From NCBI RefSeq assembly GCF_003664185.1, contig NZ_RCCS01000004.1, forward strand, positions 1 through 64,000: DNA of 64,000 nt, read 5' to 3'. Under the pieces are notes generated by a model, which made no database searches, had not been told where the DNA came from, and worked only from the letters and a program-made list of their open reading frames with translations. The position numbers and the translations under genes are program-made. Below are positions 1 through 9,459 of the stretch, one piece after another (the stretch's first letter is position 1; each line of letters opens with the position of its first letter). This DNA comes from Tenacibaculum discolor (GTDB taxonomy: Bacteria; Bacteroidota; Bacteroidia; Flavobacteriales; Flavobacteriaceae).

Positions 1-13
1 CCGTTTGCGGGTG

Positions 14-43
14 CAAATATAGATACCTTTTTCCATTCAACAA
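14..43 (-). promoter_or_regulatory. Outward-facing strong promoter at the left edge
   Basis: On the minus strand TATATTTG (14-21) lies 19 bases downstream of a TTG (41-43), matching the Bacteroidota housekeeping promoter TTG-N17-23-TAnnTTTG. The stretch TATATTTGCACCCGCAA is identical to the start-site region of the tRNA-Ser promoter at 6776-6792. I infer that a tRNA or other stable RNA gene lies just off the left edge, transcribed leftwards. Confidence 0.6.
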
Positions 44-224
44 GCACTTTTCCAACCTTTTTTTTAAACTATTTTTTAATACGCTATACACTAATCAGTT
101 ACATACAAAAGTTTTTTATACCATACACATCTCCTTCCTTTTCCCCTTATATTTATGACTATTATACTCCTTCTAATATGGAGAAAGTTTACCTTTTTAT
201 ACTACTATATACAATCTAATTGTT

Positions 225-350
225 CGCGTTAGGGATTGAAGCGGCATCCTTTTGTTTAGGGTGCCTTTAGCAACCTAAACAAAAGATACAGCGGAAAGCC
301 CGACACTTTATTATGTTATAGCGCAGCGAAAACAAACAATAAAGTGAAAC
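225..350 (+). ncRNA. Candidate structured RNA, possibly Flavo-1-like
   Basis: The segment begins CGCGTTAGGGATTGAAGCGG and later has ATACAGCGGAAAGCCCGAC, a pair of blocks I remember as recurring between genes in Flavobacteriia. A perfect 12-bp hairpin (249-260 with 274-285) separates the blocks, and a second 9-bp stem (304-312 with 338-346) follows. It has higher G+C than its surroundings and no open frame of note. The link to the published Flavo-1 RNA motif is from memory and unverified; strand is inferred from block order. The rest of 44-426 shows only AT-rich spacer. Confidence 0.45.
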
Positions 351-426
351 GCCTACTCCAACAAATCACATCATTTGAAATACATTATATATATATTGTA
401 GGAAAAATGGTTTTACAATATCTTAT

Positions 427-1497
427 TTAAAATAGTGATGTTTGATTGGTTTGATATTTATCAAATTTGGTAAAATCTAAATGAGGAAGTTTTTTATCCT
501 TTAAATACAGTTTTTTTGCCAACTTAAACTGCATGTCTATTTGTTCTGCTATCTTACCTTCTCCTCGCATTCTACTTACGTAACGAGAATCATTTAATGA
601 ACCGCCATGACAATCTTCTATTTGATGTAAAATTTTGTCCGCTCTATCAGGATATGTTTTTCTTACCCAATTGGTAAAAATTTCTCCTATCGCTCCATTT
701 AAACGTACTATTGTATATGCAACTGAGGTTGCACCTAACTCACTTACCTTTTTTACTAATGGTAATATTTCGTGACTATTAATTGAAGGGATGATTGGTG
801 CCATCATTACATTTACTGGTATATTATTCTCTGACAGGGTTTTGACTGTTTCTAATCTTTTTTTGATGGTCGCTGTTCTTGGCTCTACTACCCTTCTTGT
901 TTCTTCTGATAGTGATGTGATAGATATACTTACCCTTAATAAATTTAAAGCTGCCATTTCTTTTAAAATATCTAAATCACGAAGAATTAATGCATTTTTT
1001 GTTATCATGCTTACCGGGTGCTTTAATTTTAATAGTACTTGCAGCATTTTTCGGGTAATTTCAAGTTTCTTTTCTATCGGTTGATAACAGTCTGTATTTC
1101 CAGAAAACATAATATTTTGTGGTTGCCAATTACGACTTCGTAGTTTTTTCTCTAATAGTTCTGGTGCATTTGCTTTGTACAATATTTTACGTTCGAAATC
1201 TAACCCTGCAGAATACCCCCAATATTCATGTGTGTTTCGCGCATAACAATAAATACATCCGTGCTCACAACCTTGATATGGATTCATTGAATATGAAAAC
1301 CCAATATCTGGACTTGTCACTTTATTAAGAATTGTTTTAGGATAAATTTCTAAATATGTTGTTTTATTATTGTCTGCTGATTCGTTTTCAGCTTCGCAAT
1401 AGTTTAAGAAATCATCCAACACTTCGTGTTGATGTTGTGTAAATTTATTGTGTGTGTTGTGTTGTGCACCACGTCCTTTAATGTAGTCCATAATCAT
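427..1497 (-). CDS. PA0069-family radical SAM protein (SplB-like)
   Basis: A 356-residue radical SAM enzyme. The [4Fe-4S]-binding Cx3Cx2C motif is at C77, C81 and C84, in the context NPYQGCEHGCIYCYAR that marks the PA0069/SplB-like family rather than general radical SAM proteins. The N-terminal GRGAQ and the central TKNALILRDLD (strand-helix of the TIM barrel) also fit. Family members are cytosolic and reductively cleave S-adenosylmethionine; the substrate is unknown, and true spore photoproduct lyase activity is not expected in a non-sporeformer. It stands alone. A second ATG two codons in (MDYIKGRG) is an equally good start. Confidence 0.85.
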   Translation of the reverse strand: MIMDYIKGRGAQHNTHNKFTQHQHEVLDDFLNYCEAENESADNNKTTYLEIYPKTILNKVTSPDIGFSYSMNPYQGCEHGCIYCYARNTHEYWGYSAGLDFERKILYKANAPELLEKKLRSRNWQPQNIMFSGNTDCYQPIEKKLEITRKMLQVLLKLKHPVSMITKNALILRDLDILKEMAALNLLRVSISITSLSEETRRVVEPRTATIKKRLETVKTLSENNIPVNVMMAPIIPSINSHEILPLVKKVSELGATSVAYTIVRLNGAIGEIFTNWVRKTYPDRADKILHQIEDCHGGSLNDSRYVSRMRGEGKIAEQIDMQFKLAKKLYLKDKKLPHLDFTKFDKYQTNQTSLF

Positions 1498-1667
1498 ATC
1501 TAAATAAAACGTTATAAAATTGTCTTTAGAATGACTTTATCGAGAACAGGTTCGTATAAACTTCTCGATACAATTTCGATAGGGTTCCGAAATCATCCGA
1601 AGTGACTTTGTAAAATTACAAAAAGTAACACAAAGGTTTTAGTGTTCTTAAATATTATTTATAGCTG

Positions 1668-4466
1668 TTAAGGTTTTACTAGTATTTTCTTTACCGCTAC
1701 CTGTTGTCCATCTTTTAGTATACGCACAAACAATAAACCTGTTTTAAAATTTGGTATAGGAATGGTTTGCCTTATTTTTTGAATTTTGTTTGTATAAATT
1801 ATTCTTCCTGTAACATCTACAATTTCTATACCTAAGTTGTTTCCTCTTGAATACACAAACATTCCTTCTGATGCTATTACTGGGTTTGGATATATTTTTA
1901 AGGTATTATCAAAAGGAAAATCAATTTTTATACTATCTGTATAAATTTCTGTTCCATCATCAAGGGTAATTTTAGCTCTATATTCGTTTTTTCCTCCTTT
2001 AACACTGATATCATCCGTTTGGAGTTCTTGAACATTGAGAGCTGTAAAAGTTTGAATAATTTCAGTTTCTCCATTGAGTGTTTTTTCAAAAACAACTGAA
2101 GCTACATTCGTCAAAGTACTCAAGCTTAATCGAACATCTACTACATTTTCATTTTTCACAAAGGCTAAAAAATTCTTATAATAACAGTTTACTCCTTGCG
2201 AATTGTAATTTATTGTTTGCCCTTTAACTCCTTGTTCTCCATTAAAAACTGGTGTTACTGATATATAAGGTGTTTTAAATGTACTTTTTGGAATTACAAC
2301 ATTCGTTTCGTTTACTATTGAATTTGTATACATATAAGTATCATCCAGCAGTTGCACATTATATGCTGTTGCATTCGGAACTGGCTCCCAGCTAAATTGA
2401 ATACTTTCATCACAGTTAAAATCGACAATTGGTGTAATAATATCTGAAATTATAAATTCTTCTGAATTATAATATGTTCCATTTACTAAAGCCCTTAATT
2501 GAATGACTCCGTTAACTTCTGGAGTATTCCAAAGTAAGTATGGTTTTGTAACATTTGTAGCGTTTGCAATTTCTATCCAACTTCCTTTATTAATAGAGTA
2601 TTCAATCTTACTTACTGGAAAACCCAAGTTATTTGTCCATCGTACATATTTATCTGTTACAGTTGGTAACTTGTCATCTTTATTAGGATAGTTCCATGTA
2701 AAAATATTTTTAGATTGATAAAAATAAGCGATCGAAAATGACTGTATTGGTGTTGCTAACGAATTTGCCTTTACCTTTATATTATATGTACCTGTTTCTG
2801 GATTGTCAATCGTAATTAATTCTACATTATTTAAGTGGTCTTCTCCATATACAGCTTCTTTTTCTAGCGAATTTTTGGATGGTGAAGCGTCTAAAATCCA
2901 AGGTAACCATGAATTTGCACCATTATTCACTTCTAAATCTAGATCGTTTACCAACGCTTTATTGTCATTAACATTAGCAGGAACATCGTTCCAAACTAAT
3001 GCTATTCTTATTTCTTTTGAGCCTGTATTTATAGGGATTGAATATTCTTTAACTTCATTACTTGAAATTTCATCATTAATATATGTTCCTTTTTCTAAAA
3101 TCTCCAGACTTTGATAACTGTTCACATTACCATAGCCACTTTTAAAGTCTATTCCTTTTGGACCGATATCATCAGCTCCAGCAATTAATACAGATTTTAA
3201 TAATGCCGAAGAAGGAAATTTGTTTGTTTTCTCTTTGTATTTATGTTGTAGTAGCGTTGCTACCCCTGAAACTATCGCAGCAGCATCCGATGTTCCGTCT
3301 GGTCCATGAGCCACTAATTCAGGTTTTACTCTACCATCATAAGTAGGTCCTTTTGAACTTCTTGTATTTACTACTAGTTCTTTATTAACTCCTCCAACAA
3401 CTAAAACATTTTTAGCCATTTTATAGTTTCCTGTCATATTAGCATATCCTTCTATTCCTTGGTAAGTTCCTTCATTAGATGCTACTTCTCCTGTATTACC
3501 TGAAGAAAATACATGAAGTAATTCAGGTACATCAATTGTGCTTTGATCATATGCATTCGCTTCAGCTCCATAAAAATTTTCTATTTCTGTTCCGTAAGAA
3601 TGGTTTTGAACAAATATATTATTGTCAACATAGTAAGTATCTTTATCAGGTAATAGTGTACTAAAGTCTGAAGATGATAAATTACTATGATAAGCAACTC
3701 CTTTCGAATTATAAGCACTATTCCCAGCACCTCCAATTGTAGTAGCCATTAAAGTTGCATGACTAGAAACATCTTCTGCTTCATTTCCGTAAAGTTTTAT
3801 TCTATTTCTTAAGTCTATATCGTTAACATCAAACAACAATTCTTTTACAGAAACAGTTAATCCCTCACCATTAATTGTTTTAAAATCATTTTGAAGTTTG
3901 TTTATATTATTTACGCTTAAATCTATTTTTTCAATCGGTATTTTTTCTGGACGAGGAGCTAGTTGAGTATCCAAATAAACTACCTGGTACATAGAGGCTA
4001 TTTTATTTATTTCTGTTGGAGATACATTAAGCGTTAAAACATCCTTGTACCTATGCGTTACTTTAATATTTACATTCTTTTCTTCCGCTTCTTTCAAGAA
4101 TAGTTTTGAGTTTACTGTTTTTACTACAATCCTGACTTCTTTATTCTTTTTATTTAACAACTGTGACAATCTATATGACAGCTTCCATTTATTATTTATC
4201 TCAAATAACTCCCCTTTAAAAGAAATCTCTTTCGTTTTTTCTTTTTTAGTTATTATTAGAAAGTTTTTATCTAATCTCCGTATTACATCTACTTCTTTAT
4301 CGTTGGAAATCAGATCTTTTTTATTAATTAGATAATATTTTTTTTTCAATACTTTTTCCTGAAATATTTTTGGCTCTATTTTTTTTACATAATTAGGAAA
4401 ATCAACTTGCGAGTACATATTCAATGTTAAAAATACTCCGCTAATAAAAAGAAAAAACAATCTCAT
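1668..4466 (-). CDS. Secreted S8 (subtilisin-like) peptidase with T9SS sorting domain
   Basis: This 932-residue exported protease has a signal peptide at about 1-20, then a propeptide-like region to about 190. The S8 catalytic domain (about 195-460) has His236 (SSHATLMATT), oxyanion Asn324 (SSGNTG) and Ser393 (GTSDAAAIVSG). The position normally held by the catalytic Asp reads VSVKELLFD, so the acid appears to be Glu209. Fibronectin-like segments follow at about 590-850. The C-terminal 80 residues are a type A Por sorting domain (KIYPNP start, KKILVKP end), so the protein should leave through the type IX system and be anchored or released at the surface. Its substrate is unknown. Confidence 0.88.
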   Translation of the reverse strand: MRLFFLFISGVFLTLNMYSQVDFPNYVKKIEPKIFQEKVLKKKYYLINKKDLISNDKEVDVIRRLDKNFLIITKKEKTKEISFKGELFEINNKWKLSYRLSQLLNKKNKEVRIVVKTVNSKLFLKEAEEKNVNIKVTHRYKDVLTLNVSPTEINKIASMYQVVYLDTQLAPRPEKIPIEKIDLSVNNINKLQNDFKTINGEGLTVSVKELLFDVNDIDLRNRIKLYGNEAEDVSSHATLMATTIGGAGNSAYNSKGVAYHSNLSSSDFSTLLPDKDTYYVDNNIFVQNHSYGTEIENFYGAEANAYDQSTIDVPELLHVFSSGNTGEVASNEGTYQGIEGYANMTGNYKMAKNVLVVGGVNKELVVNTRSSKGPTYDGRVKPELVAHGPDGTSDAAAIVSGVATLLQHKYKEKTNKFPSSALLKSVLIAGADDIGPKGIDFKSGYGNVNSYQSLEILEKGTYINDEISSNEVKEYSIPINTGSKEIRIALVWNDVPANVNDNKALVNDLDLEVNNGANSWLPWILDASPSKNSLEKEAVYGEDHLNNVELITIDNPETGTYNIKVKANSLATPIQSFSIAYFYQSKNIFTWNYPNKDDKLPTVTDKYVRWTNNLGFPVSKIEYSINKGSWIEIANATNVTKPYLLWNTPEVNGVIQLRALVNGTYYNSEEFIISDIITPIVDFNCDESIQFSWEPVPNATAYNVQLLDDTYMYTNSIVNETNVVIPKSTFKTPYISVTPVFNGEQGVKGQTINYNSQGVNCYYKNFLAFVKNENVVDVRLSLSTLTNVASVVFEKTLNGETEIIQTFTALNVQELQTDDISVKGGKNEYRAKITLDDGTEIYTDSIKIDFPFDNTLKIYPNPVIASEGMFVYSRGNNLGIEIVDVTGRIIYTNKIQKIRQTIPIPNFKTGLLFVRILKDGQQVAVKKILVKP

Positions 4467-4564
4467 AAAAATACATTATTAACACAAATAAAACACTTTT
4501 TTTGCATATTTCATTATAAAAACATACTTTCGTTAAAATTTTTTAATAAAATCCTTTCAAAAAA

Positions 4565-5404
4565 ATGAAAAATTTAAATTCACAACTATTAAGCCTTTTG
4601 GCTTTTGCAGTTATTTTGTTTACTGCATGTAACTCTTCAGAAGAGACTATTCCAAACAACGAAACTAGCGAGATTACTCCTGAAATAGTTTCAAAACTAC
4701 AAGCTGCTTATTTTGAAACTTCTTCAGCTAAAGTAACTACTTTTATGGGAGAAAAAGGTGTGGCTGTAGAAGACATGTTCTTTACTTTTGCTCAAATTGA
4801 TGAGTTAGGTGAAGGTTCTAACATTCCAAACACTGAACATTACAGAACTACTAACTTAGTAACAGGTTTACCAAGAGTTATTACTGTAAGTGTTTCTCCT
4901 GATTTAGGAACTTTAGGTTCGGATGCTTTAGATAAAACTATTGTTATGTTAAACAACTTAGGTTCTCAATTAACTTACCAAAGAGTTTCTTATGGTGGTA
5001 AAGGTAAATCTAAGGCTGATATTGAAGTTAATGAGTTTTACGAATTAGAAAGTGGTGGTTTCATCACATTAGGTAGAGCTGCTGGTTTCCCAACTAGAAG
5101 AGGAGATCCTGCTAAAGGTTTTGGTATTAACAGTAGATGGTTTGAATTATCTATTGCACCTACTTCTAGCGAGCTTGCTGGTACTATGGCTCATGAAATT
5201 GGACACTGTATTGGTTTTCGTCATACTGATTATCAAACACGTGAAAGCTGTGGACAAAATGTTAATGAAGGTAGTGCTGGTGTAGGAGCTATTCATATTG
5301 CTGGTACTCCAACTGGATCTGACAATACTTCTATTATGCAATCTTGTGGACCTGCTACTACATTTAACAATAATGATAAAAATGCAATGTTAACTCTTTA
5401 CTAG
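4565..5404 (+). CDS. Lipoprotein zinc metalloprotease, M57/dual-action HEIGH family
   Basis: A 279-residue lipoprotein: the hydrophobic signal ends in a lipobox FTAC with the lipidated cysteine at residue 22. The zinc-binding motif HEIGHCIGFRH supplies H210, H214 and H220 with catalytic E211, the signature of the dual-action HEIGH metallopeptidases (M57). It is divergent from the S8 protease next door (98 bp between starts), so the two extracellular proteases may share a regulatory region. A 24-bp perfect palindrome closes the gene. The substrate is unknown. Confidence 0.85.
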   Translation: MKNLNSQLLSLLAFAVILFTACNSSEETIPNNETSEITPEIVSKLQAAYFETSSAKVTTFMGEKGVAVEDMFFTFAQIDELGEGSNIPNTEHYRTTNLVTGLPRVITVSVSPDLGTLGSDALDKTIVMLNNLGSQLTYQRVSYGGKGKSKADIEVNEFYELESGGFITLGRAAGFPTRRGDPAKGFGINSRWFELSIAPTSSELAGTMAHEIGHCIGFRHTDYQTRESCGQNVNEGSAGVGAIHIAGTPTGSDNTSIMQSCGPATTFNNNDKNAMLTLY

Positions 5405-5430
5405 ACATTTATATTTTTATGATATTTAAA

Positions 5431-5460
5431 AGCCCAGATACATGTATCTGGGCTTTTTAT
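5431..5460. terminator. Bidirectional terminator between convergent genes
   Basis: A perfect 24-bp palindrome (5431-5454; arms AGCCCAGATACA and its complement) is preceded by AAA and followed by TTTTTAT. It serves the metalloprotease gene ending at 5404 and aroC ending at 5464. Confidence 0.85.
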
Positions 5461-5463
5461 TTT

Positions 5464-6525
5464 TTAAACTTTTCTAGTTTTATTCATTAACCAAAAATCT
5501 GCGAGCACTAAAGCTGTTAACGCTTCAACAATAGGTACTGCTCTTGGTACTACGCAAGGATCATGTCGTCCTTTTCCATGTATTTCTGTAGCTTCACCTT
5601 TCGAGTTTGTCGTAGCTTGATTTTGCATTATCGTTGCTACGGGTTTAAAAGCTACTCTAAAGTAAATATCCATTCCGTTAGAGATTCCTCCTTGAATACC
5701 TCCTGATAAATTAGATTGCGTTGTTCCGTCTGGATTGAAAATGTCATTGTGCTCTGAACCTTGCATTTTTGCTCCACAAAAACCACTTCCAAATTCAAAA
5801 CCTTTTACTGCATTAATAGAAAGCATTGCTTTTCCTAGTTCTGCATGTAACTTATGAAAAATAGGTTCTCCTAACCCTACAGGTACATTCTGAGCTACGC
5901 AGGTTATTGTTCCTCCAATAGTATCTCCAGCTTTGCGTATTTCTTGAATTTTAGCTATCATTTTTTCCGCTGATACTTCATCAGGACAACGGACTATATT
6001 ACTTTCTGTTTTAGTAAAGTCTAAATCTTGATACGGTTTCATCATGAAAACATCCCCTACTGATGATGTAAATGCATTGATATTAATATGATTGATTAAT
6101 TGCTTGGCTAAAGCTCCTGCCACAACCCAATTAGCTGTTTCTCTTGCTGATGTTCTTCCACCACCTCTGTAATCTCTTATTCCGTATTTTTTATCATATG
6201 TATAATCGGCATGTGAAGGACGGTACACATCTGTATTATGATTATAGTCTTTACTTTTTTGATTTGTATTTTTAATCATAAAACCTATTGATGCCCCAGT
6301 TGTTACTCCTTCAAAAATACCTGATAAAAACTCAACTGTGTCTGGCTCTTTACGTTGTGTTACAATTTTAGATTGTCCTGGTTTACGACGATCTAATTCT
6401 TGCTGAACAGCATCAAAATCAACTTTCATTCCTGCAGGGAATCCATCTATTACACCCCCAATTGCAATTCCATGAGATTCACCAAACGTAGTTAGCTTTA
6501 AAGTATTTCCGAATGAATTAAACAT
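5464..6525 (-). CDS. aroC: Chorismate synthase
   Basis: A 353-residue FMN-dependent enzyme converting 5-enolpyruvylshikimate-3-phosphate to chorismate, the last shared step of aromatic amino acid and folate synthesis. The family signatures are all present: [16 protein letters not shown] near the N-terminus, the [12 protein letters not shown] motif in the middle, and [17 protein letters not shown] near the C-terminus. Length is normal for the family. It is a single-gene unit flanked by the shared terminator and the tRNA-Ser region. Confidence 0.97.
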   Translation of the reverse strand: MFNSFGNTLKLTTFGESHGIAIGGVIDGFPAGMKVDFDAVQQELDRRKPGQSKIVTQRKEPDTVEFLSGIFEGVTTGASIGFMIKNTNQKSKDYNHNTDVYRPSHADYTYDKKYGIRDYRGGGRTSARETANWVVAGALAKQLINHININAFTSSVGDVFMMKPYQDLDFTKTESNIVRCPDEVSAEKMIAKIQEIRKAGDTIGGTITCVAQNVPVGLGEPIFHKLHAELGKAMLSINAVKGFEFGSGFCGAKMQGSEHNDIFNPDGTTQSNLSGGIQGGISNGMDIYFRVAFKPVATIMQNQATTNSKGEATEIHGKGRHDPCVVPRAVPIVEALTALVLADFWLMNKTRKV

Positions 6526-6775
6526 ATCTTATTATTTAATAGAACGAAGGTAGAATTTATTTACTAAAAACGATAATTTTCATTCTTATAATTACAGGTT
6601 AACTTGTTATTATAACCCTTTATTTAAGTCTACTCACTTTTATCTTTATTTTTTTACTCTTGTATTTCACACCAAACTTATTGATAGCAAAAGTGTTACG
6701 TTTCATAACTTTTTTAATGCTTAAATTTTATTAAAAAAAGTAGTAAAAAACTTTTTTAGAATTGAAAAAAGGTCA

Positions 6776-6783
6776 TATATTTG
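6776..6783 (+). promoter_or_regulatory. -7 element of the tRNA-Ser promoter
   Basis: TATATTTG matches the Bacteroidota TAnnTTTG element and lies about 38 bases before the tRNA. The following CACCCGCAA is shared with the outward promoter at the left edge. A well-spaced -33 TTG is not obvious. Confidence 0.6.
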
Positions 6784-6820
6784 CACCCGCAATCAGGGAA
6801 TACATCTGATGAGGCGCTCA

Positions 6821-6905
6821 GGAGAAATGGCAGAGTGGTCGAATGCGGCGGTCTTGAAAACCGTTGTCTGTAACAGGACCGGGGGTTCGAATCCCTCTTT
6901 CTCCG
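6821..6905 (+). tRNA. tRNA-Ser(UGA)
   Basis: The 85-nt gene has acceptor arm GGAGAAA (6821-6827) pairing with TTTCTCC (6898-6904) and discriminator G6905. The anticodon loop CTTGAAA gives anticodon UGA. The T arm carries GGTTCGAATCC, and a long variable arm is present, as expected for a class II serine tRNA. CCA is not encoded. No integrase or att duplication is seen beside it. Confidence 0.95.
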
Positions 6906-6906
6906 C

Positions 6907-6938
6907 AAATCCGAAGCTTTCGCTTCGGATTTTTTTTT
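6907..6938 (+). terminator. Terminator of tRNA-Ser
   Basis: Stem ATCCGAAG (6909-6916), loop CTTTCG, stem CTTCGGAT (6923-6930), then eight T residues. Confidence 0.9.
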
Positions 6939-6950
6939 AGGGGATTAAAG

Positions 6951-6982
6951 AAAAAAAGCTTACAAAACTGTAAGCTTTTTTT
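6951..6982. terminator. Bidirectional terminator for the nrnA-gldI-PAP2 operon
   Basis: Perfect inverted repeat: AAAAAAAGCTTACA (6951-6964), a 4-nt loop and its complement (6969-6982). On the minus strand it follows the end of the PAP2 gene at 7022. The other early part of 6526-6775 is AT-rich spacer without recognisable genes. Confidence 0.85.
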
Positions 6983-7021
6983 AGTTTATTAGAAGCACTA
7001 TGCTTCCTTATGTATATGAAA

Positions 7022-7594
7022 CTACCACTTTCTTACCCCTAGCCTCTTTTCTAATGCTAAGTATGCAAAATAAAACAATGTTCCTAAAATTATTCCTGAA
7101 ACATATCCTGTTGTAACATCAACGGGAAAATGTACTCCTAAATATATTCTACTATATCCAAAAATTAAAGGAAACAAAATCATTAAATAAATCAACTTAA
7201 AATGTTTTCTCAATAACAAAATCATAAAAGTAGTTATTGTAGTAGATAATGAAGCATGACCAGACCAAAAGCTGTATCCTCTAGGCTTATATGTAAAATT
7301 CCTTAAATACTCTTTTAAACCTTCTGTATTGCAAGGTCTAATTCTTTCTGTAGTGTTTTTAATTAAATTTGTGAATTGATCAGAAAAAGCAACAATAATT
7401 GCTACAAATAATACTGTAAACAATCCTTTCTTCCATCCAAACTGTTTAAACACTAAAAACAGCACAAAAGCAAACAAAGGTGTCCAAGTAAATTGATTCG
7501 TTATTGTTAACCAAAAACCATCCCATTGTTCGCTTCCTAAATTGTTAAGATAAATTAAAAGCTCTTTATCTTTCTGTATAATATTTTCTATCAA
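7022..7594 (-). CDS. PAP2-family membrane phosphatase
   Basis: A 190-residue integral membrane protein with about five to six hydrophobic segments. It carries the three phosphatase motifs: KNTTERIRP, the His motif as FWSGHAS (FW replaces the usual PS before GH) and SRIYLGVHFPVD. PAP2 proteins of this size dephosphorylate lipid phosphates such as undecaprenyl pyrophosphate or phosphatidylglycerol phosphate; which one cannot be told here. It is the last gene of the nrnA-gldI operon, 2 bp after the cyclophilin/FKBP gene. Confidence 0.88.
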   Translation of the reverse strand: MIENIIQKDKELLIYLNNLGSEQWDGFWLTITNQFTWTPLFAFVLFLVFKQFGWKKGLFTVLFVAIIVAFSDQFTNLIKNTTERIRPCNTEGLKEYLRNFTYKPRGYSFWSGHASLSTTITTFMILLLRKHFKLIYLMILFPLIFGYSRIYLGVHFPVDVTTGYVSGIILGTLFYFAYLALEKRLGVRKW

Positions 7595-7596
7595 AA

Positions 7597-8646
7597 CTAC
7601 TTTCCTACTTTTAAAACTTCTATTTCAAAAATTAAATCTGACTTTGGAGGGATTGGACCTACTCTACGATCGCCATACCCTAAATAAGAAGGTATAAACA
7701 ATCGTACTTTATCTCCTTCTCTCATTGTCTTCACACCTTCTTTCCATCCTGCTATTAACGGAAAGTTTTCATCATCAACAGTAAAAACAAAAGCCTCACC
7801 TTTATCTAAACTAGAATCAATTTTTCTTCCATCTGCTAAATACAACGTATAATGTGCTGTAGTTGGCAATGCTGGATTTACTTTTTTACCATTTCCTTTT
7901 TGTAAAGATAAAATTTTCAATCCTGAATCGGTTGTAACCGCATCATTAATTCCTTGCTCTTCTTGGTATCTTTGTTTTAATTCTTCTAATTTTTTCTTCC
8001 TCTCTTCTTCTTTCTTTTCAACGTTTGCTAGTTCTTGTTCAAAAACTACTGGCGCATCAAATTTAGAGGCATCCTCTCCTATCCTTAAAATTTCTATATG
8101 CTTTATATAATCATTTTTTTGAATAGTATCCACTATAGCTTGACCTTGTAAAACACGTCCAAAAACAGAGTGTCCACCATCTAACCAAGGTGTAGCTTTA
8201 TGTGTTATAAAAAACTGACTCGAATTTGTAACAGGTCTTGAGTAATTTGCCATAGACAACACTCCAGGCCCATCATGTTTATACAATAAGTTACCTTCAT
8301 CATCCATAGGAAATTCATCTGCAAACGTATAACCCGCATCTCCTGAACCAGTTCCTGTTCTATCTCCACCTTGTATCATAAAGTCTTTAATTACCCTATG
8401 AAACTTAGTTCCATCATAAAACGGTATTCCCTTTAAAGAATCAATCATTTTAGGATGAGTTCCTTCACTTAATGCTACAAAGTTTGCTACCGTCATTGGT
8501 ACTTTGTCATAAAAAAACTTTACCAAAATATCACCTCTATTAGTTTGGATATCTGCATATAATCCGTTTTCTAAACTAGGGTATTTAGCTGATTTACATG
8601 ATACAAACACTATCAATGTAACAAGTACTATTTTAAATAATTTCAT
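7597..8646 (-). CDS. Two-domain peptidyl-prolyl isomerase lipoprotein (cyclophilin + FKBP)
   Basis: A 349-residue lipoprotein (lipobox FVSC, Cys17). The N-terminal domain (about 28-195) is a cyclophilin: FHRVIKDFMIQGGD, then SSQFFITHKATPWLDGGH and VFGRV. A charged coiled segment (about 205-230, rich in KKEEER) leads to a C-terminal FKBP domain (about 235-349: HYTLYLADGRKIDSS, IAGWKEGVKTMREGDKVRLFIPS, GYGD). Both fold types catalyse proline isomerisation, here presumably on exported proteins outside the inner membrane. It is the third consecutive isomerase gene in this operon. Confidence 0.92.
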   Translation of the reverse strand: MKLFKIVLVTLIVFVSCKSAKYPSLENGLYADIQTNRGDILVKFFYDKVPMTVANFVALSEGTHPKMIDSLKGIPFYDGTKFHRVIKDFMIQGGDRTGTGSGDAGYTFADEFPMDDEGNLLYKHDGPGVLSMANYSRPVTNSSQFFITHKATPWLDGGHSVFGRVLQGQAIVDTIQKNDYIKHIEILRIGEDASKFDAPVVFEQELANVEKKEEERKKKLEELKQRYQEEQGINDAVTTDSGLKILSLQKGNGKKVNPALPTTAHYTLYLADGRKIDSSLDKGEAFVFTVDDENFPLIAGWKEGVKTMREGDKVRLFIPSYLGYGDRRVGPIPPKSDLIFEIEVLKVGK

Positions 8647-8674
8647 TTACTTCAATTTATTTTCTCCTATAAAC

Positions 8675-8713
8675 AATTAATTAGGTTAACAACAAGTGCT
8701 AACCTAATTAATT
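8675..8713. promoter_or_regulatory. Intra-operon hairpin between two isomerase genes
   Basis: A perfect 14-bp inverted repeat (8675-8688 with 8700-8713, arm AATTAATTAGGTTA) with an 11-nt loop sits in the 87-bp gap between the FKBP gene and the cyclophilin/FKBP gene. No strong T-run follows on the minus strand, so it may be a processing or attenuation hairpin rather than a full terminator. Confidence 0.5.
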
Positions 8714-8733
8714 ATCAACTATTTAAGTTTTAT

Positions 8734-9459
8734 TTATTTTACCTCTAATAACTCTACCTCAAAAACTAGAGTTGAAAAAGGTTTAATATGTTGACCTCTT
8801 TGTTGTGGACCATAAGCCAACTCTTGAGGAATAAAGAACTTATATTTTGCTCCTGGTTTCATTAACTGTAAACCTTCTGTCCATCCTTTAATTACTTGTC
8901 CTACTCCAAATTCAGCAGGCTCTCCTTTTTCCACAGAACTATCAAAAACAGTTCCATCAATTAAAGTTCCATGGTAATGAACTTTAACTCTAGAGCTAGC
9001 CGTAGGAGCATCTCCTTCACCTTCTTTTAAAACAACATACTGCAAACCACTTTCAGTAGTTTTTACTCCATCTTTAGCTTTATTTGCAGCTAAAAATTCC
9101 TCACCTGCTTTTTTATTATCTCCAAACTCAGCTTCTGCTTTTTTAGCTTGTTCTTCTTGCATTTGTTTCATTTTTTCTTGTTGCTTCTTCTGAAAAAATA
9201 CTCTTAAGATATTATTTATGTCTTTTGACTCTACTAATAAGTTTGTAGAATCCATTCCATTTTTAAAACCTTGTACAAACAAATCTTGATCCATTTCGTC
9301 AAAGTTTGTTTTAATTTTATTAGCCATATCTAAACCTAGAGCATAACTTACAGAATCTACTTCTGTTGCTAATGAACTTTTTTGTTTAAACTGACCGTTA
9401 CTGCATGAAACAATTGATAAACCTACAACTGTAGCTGCTAAAATGTTGGTTAATTTCAT
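8734..9459 (-). CDS. FKBP-type peptidyl-prolyl isomerase lipoprotein (FklB/Mip-like)
   Basis: This 241-residue lipoprotein has a lipobox VSC at Cys19. Its N-terminal helical dimerisation domain (about 30-120; [15 protein letters not shown], then a Q/E/K-rich helix) is followed by an FKBP domain (about 130-241) with [39 protein letters not shown] and AYGPQ. This is the FklB/FkpA/Mip architecture for extracytoplasmic folding. The gene overlaps gldI by 4 bp (ATGA), indicating translational coupling. Confidence 0.93.
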   Translation of the reverse strand: MKLTNILAATVVGLSIVSCSNGQFKQKSSLATEVDSVSYALGLDMANKIKTNFDEMDQDLFVQGFKNGMDSTNLLVESKDINNILRVFFQKKQQEKMKQMQEEQAKKAEAEFGDNKKAGEEFLAANKAKDGVKTTESGLQYVVLKEGEGDAPTASSRVKVHYHGTLIDGTVFDSSVEKGEPAEFGVGQVIKGWTEGLQLMKPGAKYKFFIPQELAYGPQQRGQHIKPFSTLVFEVELLEVK

